Shown here one piece after another: positions 17,473-25,993 of a DNA stretch of 64,000 nucleotides. Made by a program: the position numbers and the translations under genes. The stretch covers positions 156,905-220,904 of the forward strand of contig NZ_BOOQ01000015.1 in the NCBI RefSeq assembly GCF_016863315.1, read 5' to 3'. Each line of letters opens with the position of its first letter. The first letter of the stretch is position 1. Under the pieces are notes generated by a model. It saw nothing but the letters and a program-made list of their open reading frames with translations, was not told the origin of the DNA and did no database searches. This DNA comes from Planotetraspora silvatica. Lineage in GTDB: Bacteria; Actinomycetota; Actinomycetes; Streptosporangiales; Streptosporangiaceae.

Positions 17473-17682
17473 GAAGCCCCTCCAGGGTCGCCTGTGCCCC
17501 ACCATATGAAAGGCCACTGCGATCGCCCATACCCGTAAGGACGTGCACAATTCGCAAAGGGCGATGTGAGGATGATCTCACGCAGCTCACAGCCACCCGC
17601 CAAGAGGTTTAGACCAATTGGCCATACTTCGCTACCGGGCTTCACGGGCCTGCCCCAGATCAGGCGAGGGACAGGCCGGAAA

Positions 17683-18435
17683 TCAGGCGGGAGGCAGGGC
17701 CCGTTGCCGGCGCAGATCCGCGCGTACGGCTTCCGCGAGCCTCTTGGTGGCCGCCCGGTTGAGCGCGCCACCGGCGACCGCGCCGGTCAGGAAAGGGCCG
17801 AGGGTGGTGAGGTGCCGGCCGAGCGTCCGCATCAGGCGGTTGCGCAGCGCCGTCTTCGCCGCCGCCCCCAGAGCGAAGGTGGCGGAGCCGGGAGTGAGGG
17901 GGTTCACACCACGCTGCTTCGACCAGGCCATGGTGTAGGCGGCCGCCCGCTGAGAGCCGTTGCCCTCGACCGACACGCCGTACACCTCGTGCAACTCGGC
18001 GAGGAGCTTGACCTCGATCGCGGCGACGACCAGCGTCTCGGCCACGAGCTGCGCCGGAGCGGACAGCAGCAGGGGTGGGGCCGCGAACTCGGCGGCGGCG
18101 AGGGCTCCCCCCACCGCGCCGATGGCCGTCGTGGCCTTCGCCGCTGTACGGACCAGATCGTCGGCCAGTTGCTCTCCCGTCAGGCCGTAATGATGCTCCT
18201 GCAAGGTCGCGTAGTCGCGGATCGGCAGCCGCTGGGCGATGTTGACGAACACGTCGGCCAACCATCGTCCCCGCCCCGCACCTGACCCGCGGGCGTTCTT
18301 CGCAGACCTCGCGAGCGCCTTGCTGAGGCGGCCGAGCAGCCGACGCCGCTCGGCCCCGTCCGCCTCCTCAGGGGCCACCAGCTTGCCGACCAGGTCGGCG
18401 ACCTCTTCGTTCGATCGATCCGTTTCGGGAGTCAA
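17683..18435 (-). CDS. EcsC-like conserved protein
   Basis: A 250-aa Ala/Leu-rich protein with hydrophobic stretches (TTAIGAVGGALAAAEFAAPP, LGPFLTGAVAGGALN) and a central helix LVAETLVVAAIEVKLLAELHEVYG that resembles the EcsC family. Function not established; probably membrane-associated. Start TTG 18435 is preceded by GAGGAGGGTCC. It is 21 bp downstream of the DUF4193 gene on the same strand, so probably co-transcribed. Confidence 0.6.
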   Translation of the reverse strand: MTPETDRSNEEVADLVGKLVAPEEADGAERRRLLGRLSKALARSAKNARGSGAGRGRWLADVFVNIAQRLPIRDYATLQEHHYGLTGEQLADDLVRTAAKATTAIGAVGGALAAAEFAAPPLLLSAPAQLVAETLVVAAIEVKLLAELHEVYGVSVEGNGSQRAAAYTMAWSKQRGVNPLTPGSATFALGAAAKTALRNRLMRTLGRHLTTLGPFLTGAVAGGALNRAATKRLAEAVRADLRRQRALPPA

Positions 18436-18456
18436 CGGACCCTCCTCAAGAGACTC

Positions 18457-18756
18457 CTAGGCCGCACACTCTCGGCAGACCTGCTGACCGTTCTTCTCGG
18501 AGGCCAGCTGGCTGCGGTGATGCACCAGGAAGCAGCGAGAGCAGGTGAACTCGTCCGCCTGCCGCGGAATCACACGAAGAGACAGCTCCTCGTTGGAGAG
18601 ATCAGCCCCCGGCAGCTCGAGCGACTCGGCAAGATCCGTCTCGTCGATGTCGATGCTGCCCGACGACTTGTCACTGCGCCGCGCCTGAAGCTCCTGAAGG
18701 CTGTCCTCATTCAGGTCGTCATCAGTCTTGCGCGGGCTGTCGTAGTCGGTTGCCAT
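18457..18756 (-). CDS. DUF4193 zinc-ribbon-like protein
   Basis: A 99-aa acidic protein with a C-terminal CSRCFLVHH...CREC zinc-binding pattern (about residues 72-98), the DUF4193 signature found across actinobacteria (DksA-like C4 arrangement, no demonstrated function). The N-terminal half is charged and low in complexity. ATG 18756 follows GGAGTACGCAA. First gene of a unit with the EcsC-like gene. Confidence 0.88.
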   Translation of the reverse strand: MATDYDSPRKTDDDLNEDSLQELQARRSDKSSGSIDIDETDLAESLELPGADLSNEELSLRVIPRQADEFTCSRCFLVHHRSQLASEKNGQQVCRECAA

Positions 18757-19016
18757 TTGCGTACTCCATCCCCCTCATCTATCTGTCTGCGCCTACGTCG
18801 CGCGTCTTCAACGCTCGGGAGGCGGAAATTGTGCCCGTCGCCGCCGGGAGATTTGCAATCGGTACCCGCATCGACGAACACTCAACCTCCCAACACGAGA
18901 GGGGCATCCCGCACTAGGCTCTGGTTAGCCAAATATGGCGAAAACCACAGTATCGACGGTATGACCCACCGCGTTTCGACGGCACATCCAACCACATGTG
19001 CGGCGCGGGCGCTCCA

Positions 19017-20462
19017 TCAGCGCGCCGACTGCACCCCACCGGTGGTCACCCCGACCCCCGACAGACGCACCGTCATCACGAGTCCTCCGCCGTCACGGGG
19101 GACGGCGCTCACCGATCCGCCGTGCGCACGGACGATCCCGCGCACGATGGACAAGCCGAGACCCGCGCCTTTGGCCGACTGGATCCGGTCGGCGTTCAGT
19201 CTCCTGAACGGCTCGAACAGACTGTCCACCTCGTACGCGGGGACATGCGGTCCCGTGTTCGCGATCTGAACAACGGCACCCCCGTCGACAATTCCCGTCC
19301 GGACCCACACTTTTCCTGAAGGACCGGCATTGTGCTTGATGCCGTTCTCGATCAGGTTCGAAACGCAGCGTTCGAGAAGAACCGGATCACCTGTCGTGGT
19401 CGCGGGATGAAGGTCGTATTCGACGGCGATCTCTTCCTCCGCCGCGAACGAGGCGAGTTGGTCGATGGCCGTCCTCGCGACCTCCTGAATGTCCACCGGT
19501 TTGCGTACGGACAACTCCCGATCACTTCGCGCGAGCAACAACAGCCCCTCGATGAGACGCTCATTGCGCGCGGTGGTCCCCAGAAGAGTACGGCCGAGCA
19601 CCTTCAGGTCTTCGGACGCCTCTGGATCGGCGAGCGCGACCTCCAGAACCGTCCGGTTGATGGCGAGAGGCGTCCGGAGCTCGTGGGAGGCGTTGTCGAC
19701 GAACCTGCGCTGGGCGTCGAAGGCCGCGTTGAGCCTGATCAGCATCGCGTCGAAGGTGTCGGCGAGCTCCTTGAGCTCGTCGTCGGGTCCGGTCAGGTCG
19801 ATGCGCTCGTGGGCGAGCGACGTCTCGGACAGCTTCCGCGCCGTGGCGGTCATCTGCTTGATCGGGCGCAACGCCCGGTCGGCCACGACGTACCCGAGGA
19901 TGAGCGCGATGACGCCGACACCCAGGAGCGCCAGGAGGCCGCGGGTGACCAGCGCGCCGAGCACCGCGTCGCTCACGGAGGCGTTCCTGACCGTGATCTC
20001 CTGCTTCCAGTAGTCGATGAGCCACTGGGGCGTGTCGCCCGGGACGGTGAGGTAGAGGTCGAGGGCATTGGTCAGAACCGGCCGTACCAGCAGGTACATC
20101 ACGAGGAGGAGCAGGGCTCCCGCCACGAAGAAGAGCGCGCTGTAGGTGATCGTCAGCCGCCATCGGATGCTCATGCGGTCCGACAGGGCCTTGATCTGGT
20201 CGAGGAGGCTTACCTTCACGGGGTTGGCCACGAGGGGTGGCGGTCCGTCCCAGGCGGGCGGGCCGCTGGGAGGCGGCGGGACCTGGCCGCGATAGTGCCC
20301 GCCGGCACCCGGCCCGGACCGCCTGCCGCCTGCCGCGACGGGCAGTTCCTCGGTCCGCTGACGTTCCTCTACGCGCGGCGCCACGGCGGGCGGGGAGAGC
20401 ATCGGCGGGCTCTCCGTCCTGTCCCCCGGGCGGGCGCCGGATTCATCCGGTCCGCTCACCAT
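19017..20462 (-). CDS. Two-component sensor histidine kinase
   Basis: A 481-aa membrane kinase. A Pro-rich cytosolic N-terminus of about 105 residues is followed by a first transmembrane helix (YSALFFVAGALLLLVMYLLV), an extracytoplasmic loop of about 60 residues, a second helix (LALLGVGVIALILGYVVA), a HAMP domain, the H-box NASHELRTPLA and the ATPase boxes ENGIKHN and GAGLGLSIV. ATG 20462 is preceded by GAGGTGAC and lies 52 bp after the response-regulator gene. The N-terminal Pro-rich extension is unusual. The signal is unknown. Confidence 0.92.
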   Translation of the reverse strand: MVSGPDESGARPGDRTESPPMLSPPAVAPRVEERQRTEELPVAAGGRRSGPGAGGHYRGQVPPPPSGPPAWDGPPPLVANPVKVSLLDQIKALSDRMSIRWRLTITYSALFFVAGALLLLVMYLLVRPVLTNALDLYLTVPGDTPQWLIDYWKQEITVRNASVSDAVLGALVTRGLLALLGVGVIALILGYVVADRALRPIKQMTATARKLSETSLAHERIDLTGPDDELKELADTFDAMLIRLNAAFDAQRRFVDNASHELRTPLAINRTVLEVALADPEASEDLKVLGRTLLGTTARNERLIEGLLLLARSDRELSVRKPVDIQEVARTAIDQLASFAAEEEIAVEYDLHPATTTGDPVLLERCVSNLIENGIKHNAGPSGKVWVRTGIVDGGAVVQIANTGPHVPAYEVDSLFEPFRRLNADRIQSAKGAGLGLSIVRGIVRAHGGSVSAVPRDGGGLVMTVRLSGVGVTTGGVQSAR

Positions 20463-20514
20463 GTCACCTCGAACTCCTGGCGGCCGCGGAAGCCCATGCC
20501 GCCGACCTGCCCGT

Positions 20515-21168
20515 TCACAACCGGTATCCCACCCCTGGGACGGTCTCGATGGCCTGGGGCTCACCGAGCTTCTTTCGCAGGGTCATCATGGTCACCCGTA
20601 CGACATTGGTGAACGGGTCGATGTGCTCGTCCCACGCCTTGTCGAGGAGATCCTCCTGGCTCACGACCGCGCCCTCGGCGCGCATCAGCTCCTCGAGGAC
20701 CGCGAACTCCTTCTTGGTCAGCGCGATCTCCTTGCCGTCCCGCGCGACGAGTCGCTTGCCCGGGTCGAGGCGGATCCCCGCCCGCTCGAGCACGGGGGGC
20801 AGCGGCGGCGCAGACCTGCGGCCCAGCGCGCGCACCCGGGCGACCAGCTCCATGAAGGCGAACGGCTTGGCGAGATAGTCGTCGGCGCCCAGTTCCAGGC
20901 CCTCGACCTTGTCGTCCACGTCGCCGGCGGCCGTCAGCATGATGATCCGCGAACCCGACCGCTGGGTGACGAGCTCGCGTGCCACCTGGTCACCGTGGAC
21001 CTTCGGCAGATCACGATCGAGCACGATCACGTCGTAGTCGATGTAGCCGGTCTTCTCCAGCGCGGCGGCACCGTCGTACGCCACGTCCACGGCCATCGCC
21101 TCGCGGCGCAGCCCGGTCGCGATGGCATCCGCGAGCACACGCTCGTCTTCCACCACAAGTACGCGCAT
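20515..21168 (-). CDS. Two-component response regulator, OmpR/PhoB type
   Basis: A 217-aa regulator. The receiver has acidic VEDE, the phospho-acceptor Asp in VLDRDLP (about residue 52) and the conserved Lys in LAKPF. The C-terminal winged helix contains ALTKKEFAVLEELM and NVVRVTMMTLRKKLG. ATG 21168 follows AGGAGGACCTAC. First gene of an operon with the kinase. Confidence 0.95.
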   Translation of the reverse strand: MRVLVVEDERVLADAIATGLRREAMAVDVAYDGAAALEKTGYIDYDVIVLDRDLPKVHGDQVARELVTQRSGSRIIMLTAAGDVDDKVEGLELGADDYLAKPFAFMELVARVRALGRRSAPPLPPVLERAGIRLDPGKRLVARDGKEIALTKKEFAVLEELMRAEGAVVSQEDLLDKAWDEHIDPFTNVVRVTMMTLRKKLGEPQAIETVPGVGYRL

Positions 21169-21407
21169 GTAGGTCCTCCTCAGCTGGAATGACGTCCTCA
21201 TTCTCCCAACACCCGGCGTAAGCCTGCGGTAAGCGGTTCCCCGCGATCACGTGATGCAGAGCACATGAATTGGGTGGTTTGCGGCAAGCCCGTCAATGGG
21301 TACTGGGGTCTACACCCCAATTGTCGTGCGCCGGGGAAGGTTTACCCTCCCCAGGATCCGCTGCGGGGTCTGCACACGGCATGTTTCGCCCCGAGAAAGA
21401 AGGTGAG

Positions 21408-21572
21408 ATGGGCGAGTTCACCAGCACGATCGAATCCCGGCTCGACCAGGCCTACAAGGGTCTCGAGGAGGCCCGGTCGAGCGGAGACGCTTTCCTCGCC
21501 GACGCCCTCACCGCCGAGATCGAGGACTTACGCCGCCTGGCCGACGATCACGGCATCCCGATCCAGCGATAG
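21408..21572 (+). CDS. Small charged helical protein, unknown function
   Basis: A 54-aa protein beginning MGEFTSTIESRLDQA. It is predicted almost entirely alpha-helical with many acidic residues and no cysteine. ATG 21408 follows AAGGTGAG, and a strong terminator lies directly downstream, which supports a real monocistronic gene. The 200-bp leader contains two hairpin-forming stretches (TGGGGTCTACACCCCA near 21304; GGGGAAGG...CCTCCCC near 21333). I do not recognise a family. Confidence 0.7.
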   Translation: MGEFTSTIESRLDQAYKGLEEARSSGDAFLADALTAEIEDLRRLADDHGIPIQR

Positions 21573-21587
21573 GACGGCACACACCTC

Positions 21588-21616
21588 AGGGGGCTCGCCA
21601 GTACGGCGGGCCCCCT
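21588..21616 (+). terminator. Terminator of the 54-aa protein gene
   Basis: Arms AGGGGGCTCGCC and GGCGGGCCCCCT around a short loop form a strong hairpin 15 nt after the stop at 21572. Confidence 0.75.
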
Positions 21617-21685
21617 TCGCCGTCTTCGACCGGCGCTCAGCCTTTGATCCGGGTCGGGCAGCGCTCAGTCGTGGTCGAGCGGCGC

Positions 21686-22477
21686 TCAGTCGTGGTCAGG
21701 GTCGAGCGGGGCCAGCAGGTCGTGCAACTCCTCGAACAGCCCAGGTGCGGCGCACATGACCAGGTCGGGATGGACCGGCCTGCCGTACAGGCCGTCGATC
21801 CTGGCGCCGGCCTCGGCCGCGATCAGCCCGCCCGCCGCGTGGTCCCAGTAGTTGGTGCCGCGCTCGAAGTAGGCGTCGACCCGGCCGGCGGCGACGGAGC
21901 AAAGGTCGATGGCGCAGGAACCCGACCTCCGGATGTCCCGGATCCGCGGCATGACCTGGGCGAGCACCTCGGCCTGGACGCGCCGCCGGTCGGCTCCGTA
22001 GCCGAACCCGGTGGCGACGAGCGCCCGGTCGAGGGGGACACCGGTGTTGCACCACAGGCGCTCTCCGTCCAGCCACGCCCCCTCGCCCTTGGCGGCACTG
22101 AACAACTGGCCGCGGGGGATGTTGTTCACCACTCCGGCGACGATCTCACCGTCCACCTCCACACCGATGCTCACCGCCCAGTCCGGCAGGCCGTACAGGA
22201 AGTTGACGGTGCCGTCGATGGGGTCCACGATCCACCGGGCGCCGCCCTCGCCAGGGGTGTCGCCGCCCTCTTCGCCGAGTACCGCGTCGCCGGGCCTGGC
22301 CTGGCCGATCCGGGCGCGGATCAACTCCTCCGCGGCTTTGTCCAGGGCGGTCACGACGTCGGTCGGGCTGGATTTGGTCGCCAGGACCTCGGGCCGTGCG
22401 GGACGCTTGGCGAGGAGCATCTCCCCTGCCTCACGGGCGATGTCGGTAGCCAGCGCCAGCAACTCCCCCGCCGTCAC
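21686..22477 (-). CDS. Inositol monophosphatase family protein (SuhB/HisN type)
   Basis: About 263 aa. Mg2+-dependent phosphatase fold with the three metal-site motifs: GEEG (70s), WIVDPIDGTVNF (80s-90s) and YWDHAAGGLIAAEAGA (about 210). The substrate could be inositol phosphate, histidinol phosphate or 3'-phosphoadenosine phosphate. The start is unclear: GTG 22477 fits homologues but its AAGGGG touches the codon; in-frame GTGs at 22516 (AGGGGG nine bases upstream) and 22534 lie inside array C. The 3' end carries a short tandem duplication around the stop (21661-21700). Confidence 0.88.
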   Translation of the reverse strand: MTAGELLALATDIAREAGEMLLAKRPARPEVLATKSSPTDVVTALDKAAEELIRARIGQARPGDAVLGEEGGDTPGEGGARWIVDPIDGTVNFLYGLPDWAVSIGVEVDGEIVAGVVNNIPRGQLFSAAKGEGAWLDGERLWCNTGVPLDRALVATGFGYGADRRRVQAEVLAQVMPRIRDIRRSGSCAIDLCSVAAGRVDAYFERGTNYWDHAAGGLIAAEAGARIDGLYGRPVHPDLVMCAAPGLFEELHDLLAPLDPDHD

Positions 22478-22486
22478 CCCTTCGCC

Positions 22487-22844
22487 GTGATCATGCACAC
22501 CTTCGCGATCATCCACGGTGACCTGCCCCCTCACATTTCGTGATCATGCGCAGGTTCGAGATCATGCCCCGCCACCTGCGCGGACTCCTCGCATGATCAT
22601 GCAGTCCGGATATTTCCGGACTGCATGGTCACGAACGACATCCTCCCAGACCAGCGTTCACCGGCCCGAAGACGTGCATGATCACGGCCGGTGACGCCGC
22701 AGGTCACGACGCCGATCCCCGAACCCGTGCATGATCACGGACAGCGTCGGTGCAGGTCAGCGGGGATACAACCGAACCTGTGCATGATCACGCGCGGAGG
22801 GGCGGGAGGTCAGGGCGGGTGAACACGAACCTGTGCATGATCAC
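22487..22844. repeat. Array C: mirror-symmetric 53-bp repeat array
   Basis: Forward units start at 22487 and 22540. The central element 22593-22632 contains the perfect palindrome GCAGTCCGGA-TATT-TCCGGACTGC, extended by TGATCAT/ATGGTCA. Reverse units end at 22685, 22738, 22791 and 22844. All intervals are 53 bp and the length is 6 x 53 + 40. Box 2 TGACCTGC is exact at unit positions 33-40 in the first forward and the second and third reverse units. Just right of the centre, CACGAACGACATC resembles CACGAAGGACATC in array A. The array lies between the inositol-phosphatase start and the S9 peptidase stop, both on the minus strand. Confidence 0.95.
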
Positions 22845-22864
22845 CACAAGTGTTCAGGGGGAAT

Positions 22865-24835
22865 TCAGCTCAGGGACTCGGGGGGTGTCCAGGGGGTGCC
22901 GAGGACGTGGTGGGACAGGAAGGCCAGCACGGTCTCGTACCAGGCGATGGCGTTGCCCGGCTTGAGGACCCAGTGGTTCTCGTCGGGGAAGTAGAGGAAC
23001 TTCGACTCCACACCCGACCGCTGGAGATCCCACCAGAGCCGCAGGCCCTCCCCGATCGGCACCCGGTAGTCCTTGTCGCCGTGGATCACCATCATCGGGG
23101 TGGTGATCTTGTCGAGCGAGTGGTGCGGCGACAGCCGTGCGTAACGGTCGGAGCCGGGCGTGCCGAACTCCCGCTGCCAGTACATCGAGGCGTCCGTGGT
23201 CCCGGCGAACTGGTCCAGGTTCCACAACGAGGCGTGGGTGACGATGGCCTTGAACCGGTCGGTGTGCCCGGCGACCCAGTTGGCCATGTATCCGCCGAAC
23301 GATCCGCCCATGGCCGCGATCCGCTGGTCGTCGATCTCCGGCCGCTTGAGGCACTCGTCGGTGATCGCCATCAGGTCGGCGTGCGTGACCGGTCCCCAGT
23401 CGCCCCAGCCTCTGTCGATCATCGACTGGCCGTATCCGGTGGACAGCGCCGGGTCCGGCAGCAGCACGGCGTAGCCGCTCTTGGCCATCAGCCACGGGTT
23501 CCAGCGCCAGGACCAGTCGTTCCAGCTGGACACCGGGCCGCCGTGGATCCACAGGAGGAACGGCGCCGGGTTCTCCGCCGATGCCTCGGAGGGCACGACG
23601 AGCCAGCCCCGGATCTCCGTCCCGTCCTCGGCGGTGGCGCTGACCTCGGTCAGCGTGCCGGGCAGGTCCAGGGACGGCGCGGGCGAGGGCAGGTCGGCGA
23701 CGGAGCCGTCCGGGGAGATCCGCACGGGGCGAGGGGGCGAGTCGACGGCGCCGCGCAGGGCGTAGAGCGAGCCGTCGGGAGCCGGGCACAGCTCCTGGTA
23801 GGCCCCGTCGTCCGAGGTCAGCCGGGTGACGACGCCATCGAGCGCGATCCGGAACACCGGCCGGCGGCCCAGGTGATCGGCCACGATGTAGATCACGTCC
23901 GACGAGGGCGCCCACGCGACGGCGGACGGGAACAGTTCGCCGCCCAGCGCGCGGCCCTCTCCGGTCTCCAGGTCGACGACCCACAGCTCGAGCGACGTCG
24001 AGAGTTCCTGGTCCCCCAGCCGTTCCCGCGTGCAGGCGACGTGACGCCCGTCCGGCGACACCACCACGGGGCCGCCGAACTCGTGACCGTCGGACGCGGC
24101 CAGTGTCCGCCGGGAGCCCGTCTGGATGTCGACGGCGACGAGGTCGGCCCGCATCTCGCCGTTGGGCAGGAAGACCTGCCAGGTCGTGATGACCGAGGCC
24201 CCGTCGGGGGTGACGGCGAACGACGCCCTGTCGAGCGCCCGTCCCGGCTCCGGCGTCAGGTCCGCGGCGTCGTCCAGGCCGTCCCGTACGGCACCGGCGA
24301 GCAGACGGGTCTGCGCCGGCCCGAGGTCGTGGTCCCAGTACCGGATGGGGTACTGCTCGTGCAGGATCGCGCTGATGCCGGCGTCCTTGCGAGCCTTGCG
24401 GCGGTCCTCCTCCGTGGCGGAGTCCCCGGGCAGCACGTCGGCGGCGAAGACCACCACGCCGCCCGCGGACCGCACGCCGCCGATCCCGCCGGGTCTGGAC
24501 GCGATCCGGCGGGGCTCGCCGCGCTCGGGCAGCAGCCACAACGCCGGGACGTTCTCGTCGTTGTCCTTGACGGTCTCGTCGGGCCGCCGGGAGACGAACA
24601 GCAACTCGCCCTCGGCGGTGAACTCCGCGCCCGCCTCCCCCTTCGCGGACCGCGTCAGCCGGTACGGCTGGGCCTCGGCGCCGAGGGGGATCTCCCACAG
24701 CGCGGTGCCGTACGACGAGCGGTCGGGGCTGAGTGACTGGACCACGGACACGAGCCTGGTCCCGTCAGGGGAGAGCCGCAGCGACACCACGCGCGGCAGG
24801 GCAACGTATTCACGGATGTCCGGAAATTGGCTCAC
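22865..24835 (-). CDS. S9 family serine peptidase (prolyl oligopeptidase / acylaminoacyl-peptidase type)
   Basis: A 656-aa protein. The N-terminal two fifths and more are a WD40/PD40-like beta-propeller with SPDG repeats (for example RLSPDGTRLV, VVSPDGRHVAC, RISPDGSV). The alpha/beta-hydrolase domain from about residue 390 has an oxyanion HGGP, nucleophile GGSFGGYM, Asp in HGDKDYRVP and His in DENHWVLKP. It cleaves short peptides, probably in the cytosol since no signal peptide is seen. GTG 24835 lacks a Shine-Dalgarno but lies 6 nt after TAGGTT, suggesting a leaderless mRNA. The stop lies 21 bp from array C. Confidence 0.93.
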   Translation of the reverse strand: MSQFPDIREYVALPRVVSLRLSPDGTRLVSVVQSLSPDRSSYGTALWEIPLGAEAQPYRLTRSAKGEAGAEFTAEGELLFVSRRPDETVKDNDENVPALWLLPERGEPRRIASRPGGIGGVRSAGGVVVFAADVLPGDSATEEDRRKARKDAGISAILHEQYPIRYWDHDLGPAQTRLLAGAVRDGLDDAADLTPEPGRALDRASFAVTPDGASVITTWQVFLPNGEMRADLVAVDIQTGSRRTLAASDGHEFGGPVVVSPDGRHVACTRERLGDQELSTSLELWVVDLETGEGRALGGELFPSAVAWAPSSDVIYIVADHLGRRPVFRIALDGVVTRLTSDDGAYQELCPAPDGSLYALRGAVDSPPRPVRISPDGSVADLPSPAPSLDLPGTLTEVSATAEDGTEIRGWLVVPSEASAENPAPFLLWIHGGPVSSWNDWSWRWNPWLMAKSGYAVLLPDPALSTGYGQSMIDRGWGDWGPVTHADLMAITDECLKRPEIDDQRIAAMGGSFGGYMANWVAGHTDRFKAIVTHASLWNLDQFAGTTDASMYWQREFGTPGSDRYARLSPHHSLDKITTPMMVIHGDKDYRVPIGEGLRLWWDLQRSGVESKFLYFPDENHWVLKPGNAIAWYETVLAFLSHHVLGTPWTPPESLS

Positions 24836-24841
24836 CGCTCG

Positions 24842-24847
24842 AACCTA
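24842..24847 (-). promoter_or_regulatory. -10 hexamer TAGGTT, probable leaderless promoter of the S9 peptidase
   Basis: TAGGTT on the minus strand is followed by six bases and the GTG start. Confidence 0.5.
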
Positions 24848-24909
24848 CCCGGATCTCCACGTGATCCCAACGGAGCGCACCTCCGGAGGAGACCGGGCCG
24901 GATCCTGCG

Positions 24910-24915
24910 TAGGCT
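24910..24915 (+). promoter_or_regulatory. -10 hexamer TAGGCT, probable leaderless promoter of hemH
   Basis: TAGGCT ends 8 nt before the ATG at 24924. The gap to the divergent S9 peptidase start is only 88 bp, so two leaderless promoters face away from each other. Confidence 0.5.
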
Positions 24916-24923
24916 GGACAGTC

Positions 24924-25895
24924 ATGGGGAGCACCTTGCCTTACGACGCCTTGCTCGTCGTCTCGTTCGGCGGGCCGGAGAAGCCCGCCGACGTCATGCC
25001 GTTCCTGGAGAACGTCGTACGCGGCCGGGGAGTGCCACGCGAACGGCTGCTCGAGGTCGAGGCGCACTACCAGGGCTTCGGCGGGGTCAGCCCGATCAAC
25101 CAGCAGTGCCGTGACCTGATCGACGCGCTCGACGTCGACCTGCCGATCTACTGGGGCAACCGGAACTGGCACCCCTTCCTGGAGGACACCGTCCGCCAGA
25201 TGAAGGCCGACGGGGTCAGGAAGACGGCGGCGTTCGTCACGGCCGCCTACAGCTCCTACTCGAGTTGCCGCCAGTACCTCGACGACATCGCCCGCGCGCG
25301 GGCCGCGGTCCCCGGCGCACCCGAGATCGTCAAGCTGCGGCACTACTACGACCACCCCGGCTTCATCGCGGCGATGGCCGACCACACCCGTGCCGCTCTC
25401 GACGCACTTCCGCCGGCCGTACGGGACACCGCGCGCTTCGTCTTCACCGCGCACAGCATCCCGGTCTCGATGGCGAGGTCCGCGGGCCCCGCGGGCGGGG
25501 CGTACGAAGCCCAGCTCAGGAAGGCCGCCGCGCTGGTCACCGAGCAGGTGGACGCCGGCCGGCCCTGGGACCTGGTCTGGCAGAGCCGCAGCGGCCCGCC
25601 GAGCGTCCCCTGGCTGGAGCCGGACGTCTGCGACCACCTGGAGGCGCTGCACGAGGACGGCGTCCGCGCTGTCGTGGTGGTGCCGATCGGGTTCGTGTCC
25701 GATCACATGGAGGTCGTCTACGACCTCGACGTCGAGGCGGCGACCCTGGCTGAGAAGCTCGGCATGGCGCTCAGCAGAGCGGCCACGGCGGGCACGCACC
25801 CGCGCTTCGTCTCCATGGTGAGCGAGCTGATGGCCGAGCCCGAGCCCGTCCCCTGCGCCGCGACCTGCTGCCCGGCGCCGATCCGCCGGTCCTGA
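24924..25895 (+). CDS. hemH: Ferrochelatase (actinobacterial coproporphyrin type)
   Basis: A 323-aa protein inserting Fe2+ into the porphyrin ring; in actinobacteria this is coproporphyrin III in the coproporphyrin-dependent heme route. Visible: LLVVSFGGPEKP at the N-terminus, the catalytic His in FTAHSIP and the acidic FVSDHMEVVYDLDVEA. A Cys in SSCRQYL plus the C-terminal CAATCC supply ligands for the [2Fe-2S] cluster known in actinobacterial enzymes. ATG 24924 follows TAGGCT by 8 nt. Confidence 0.95.
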   Translation: MGSTLPYDALLVVSFGGPEKPADVMPFLENVVRGRGVPRERLLEVEAHYQGFGGVSPINQQCRDLIDALDVDLPIYWGNRNWHPFLEDTVRQMKADGVRKTAAFVTAAYSSYSSCRQYLDDIARARAAVPGAPEIVKLRHYYDHPGFIAAMADHTRAALDALPPAVRDTARFVFTAHSIPVSMARSAGPAGGAYEAQLRKAAALVTEQVDAGRPWDLVWQSRSGPPSVPWLEPDVCDHLEALHEDGVRAVVVVPIGFVSDHMEVVYDLDVEAATLAEKLGMALSRAATAGTHPRFVSMVSELMAEPEPVPCAATCCPAPIRRS

Positions 25896-25993
25896 GCCGG
25901 CGTCGAAGCGGCCCCGAGAGCGTCACCGAACCGCGTCCTGACACCGGCACCCGATCCGCCGGCCCTGGGCGCCACCGGGCGGATCGGGGCCGC

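Noticed and set aside
22850..24736. 628-aa plus-strand frame opposite the S9 peptidase
   Set aside because: Shadow of a well-supported peptidase gene. It starts in array C and shows no domain.
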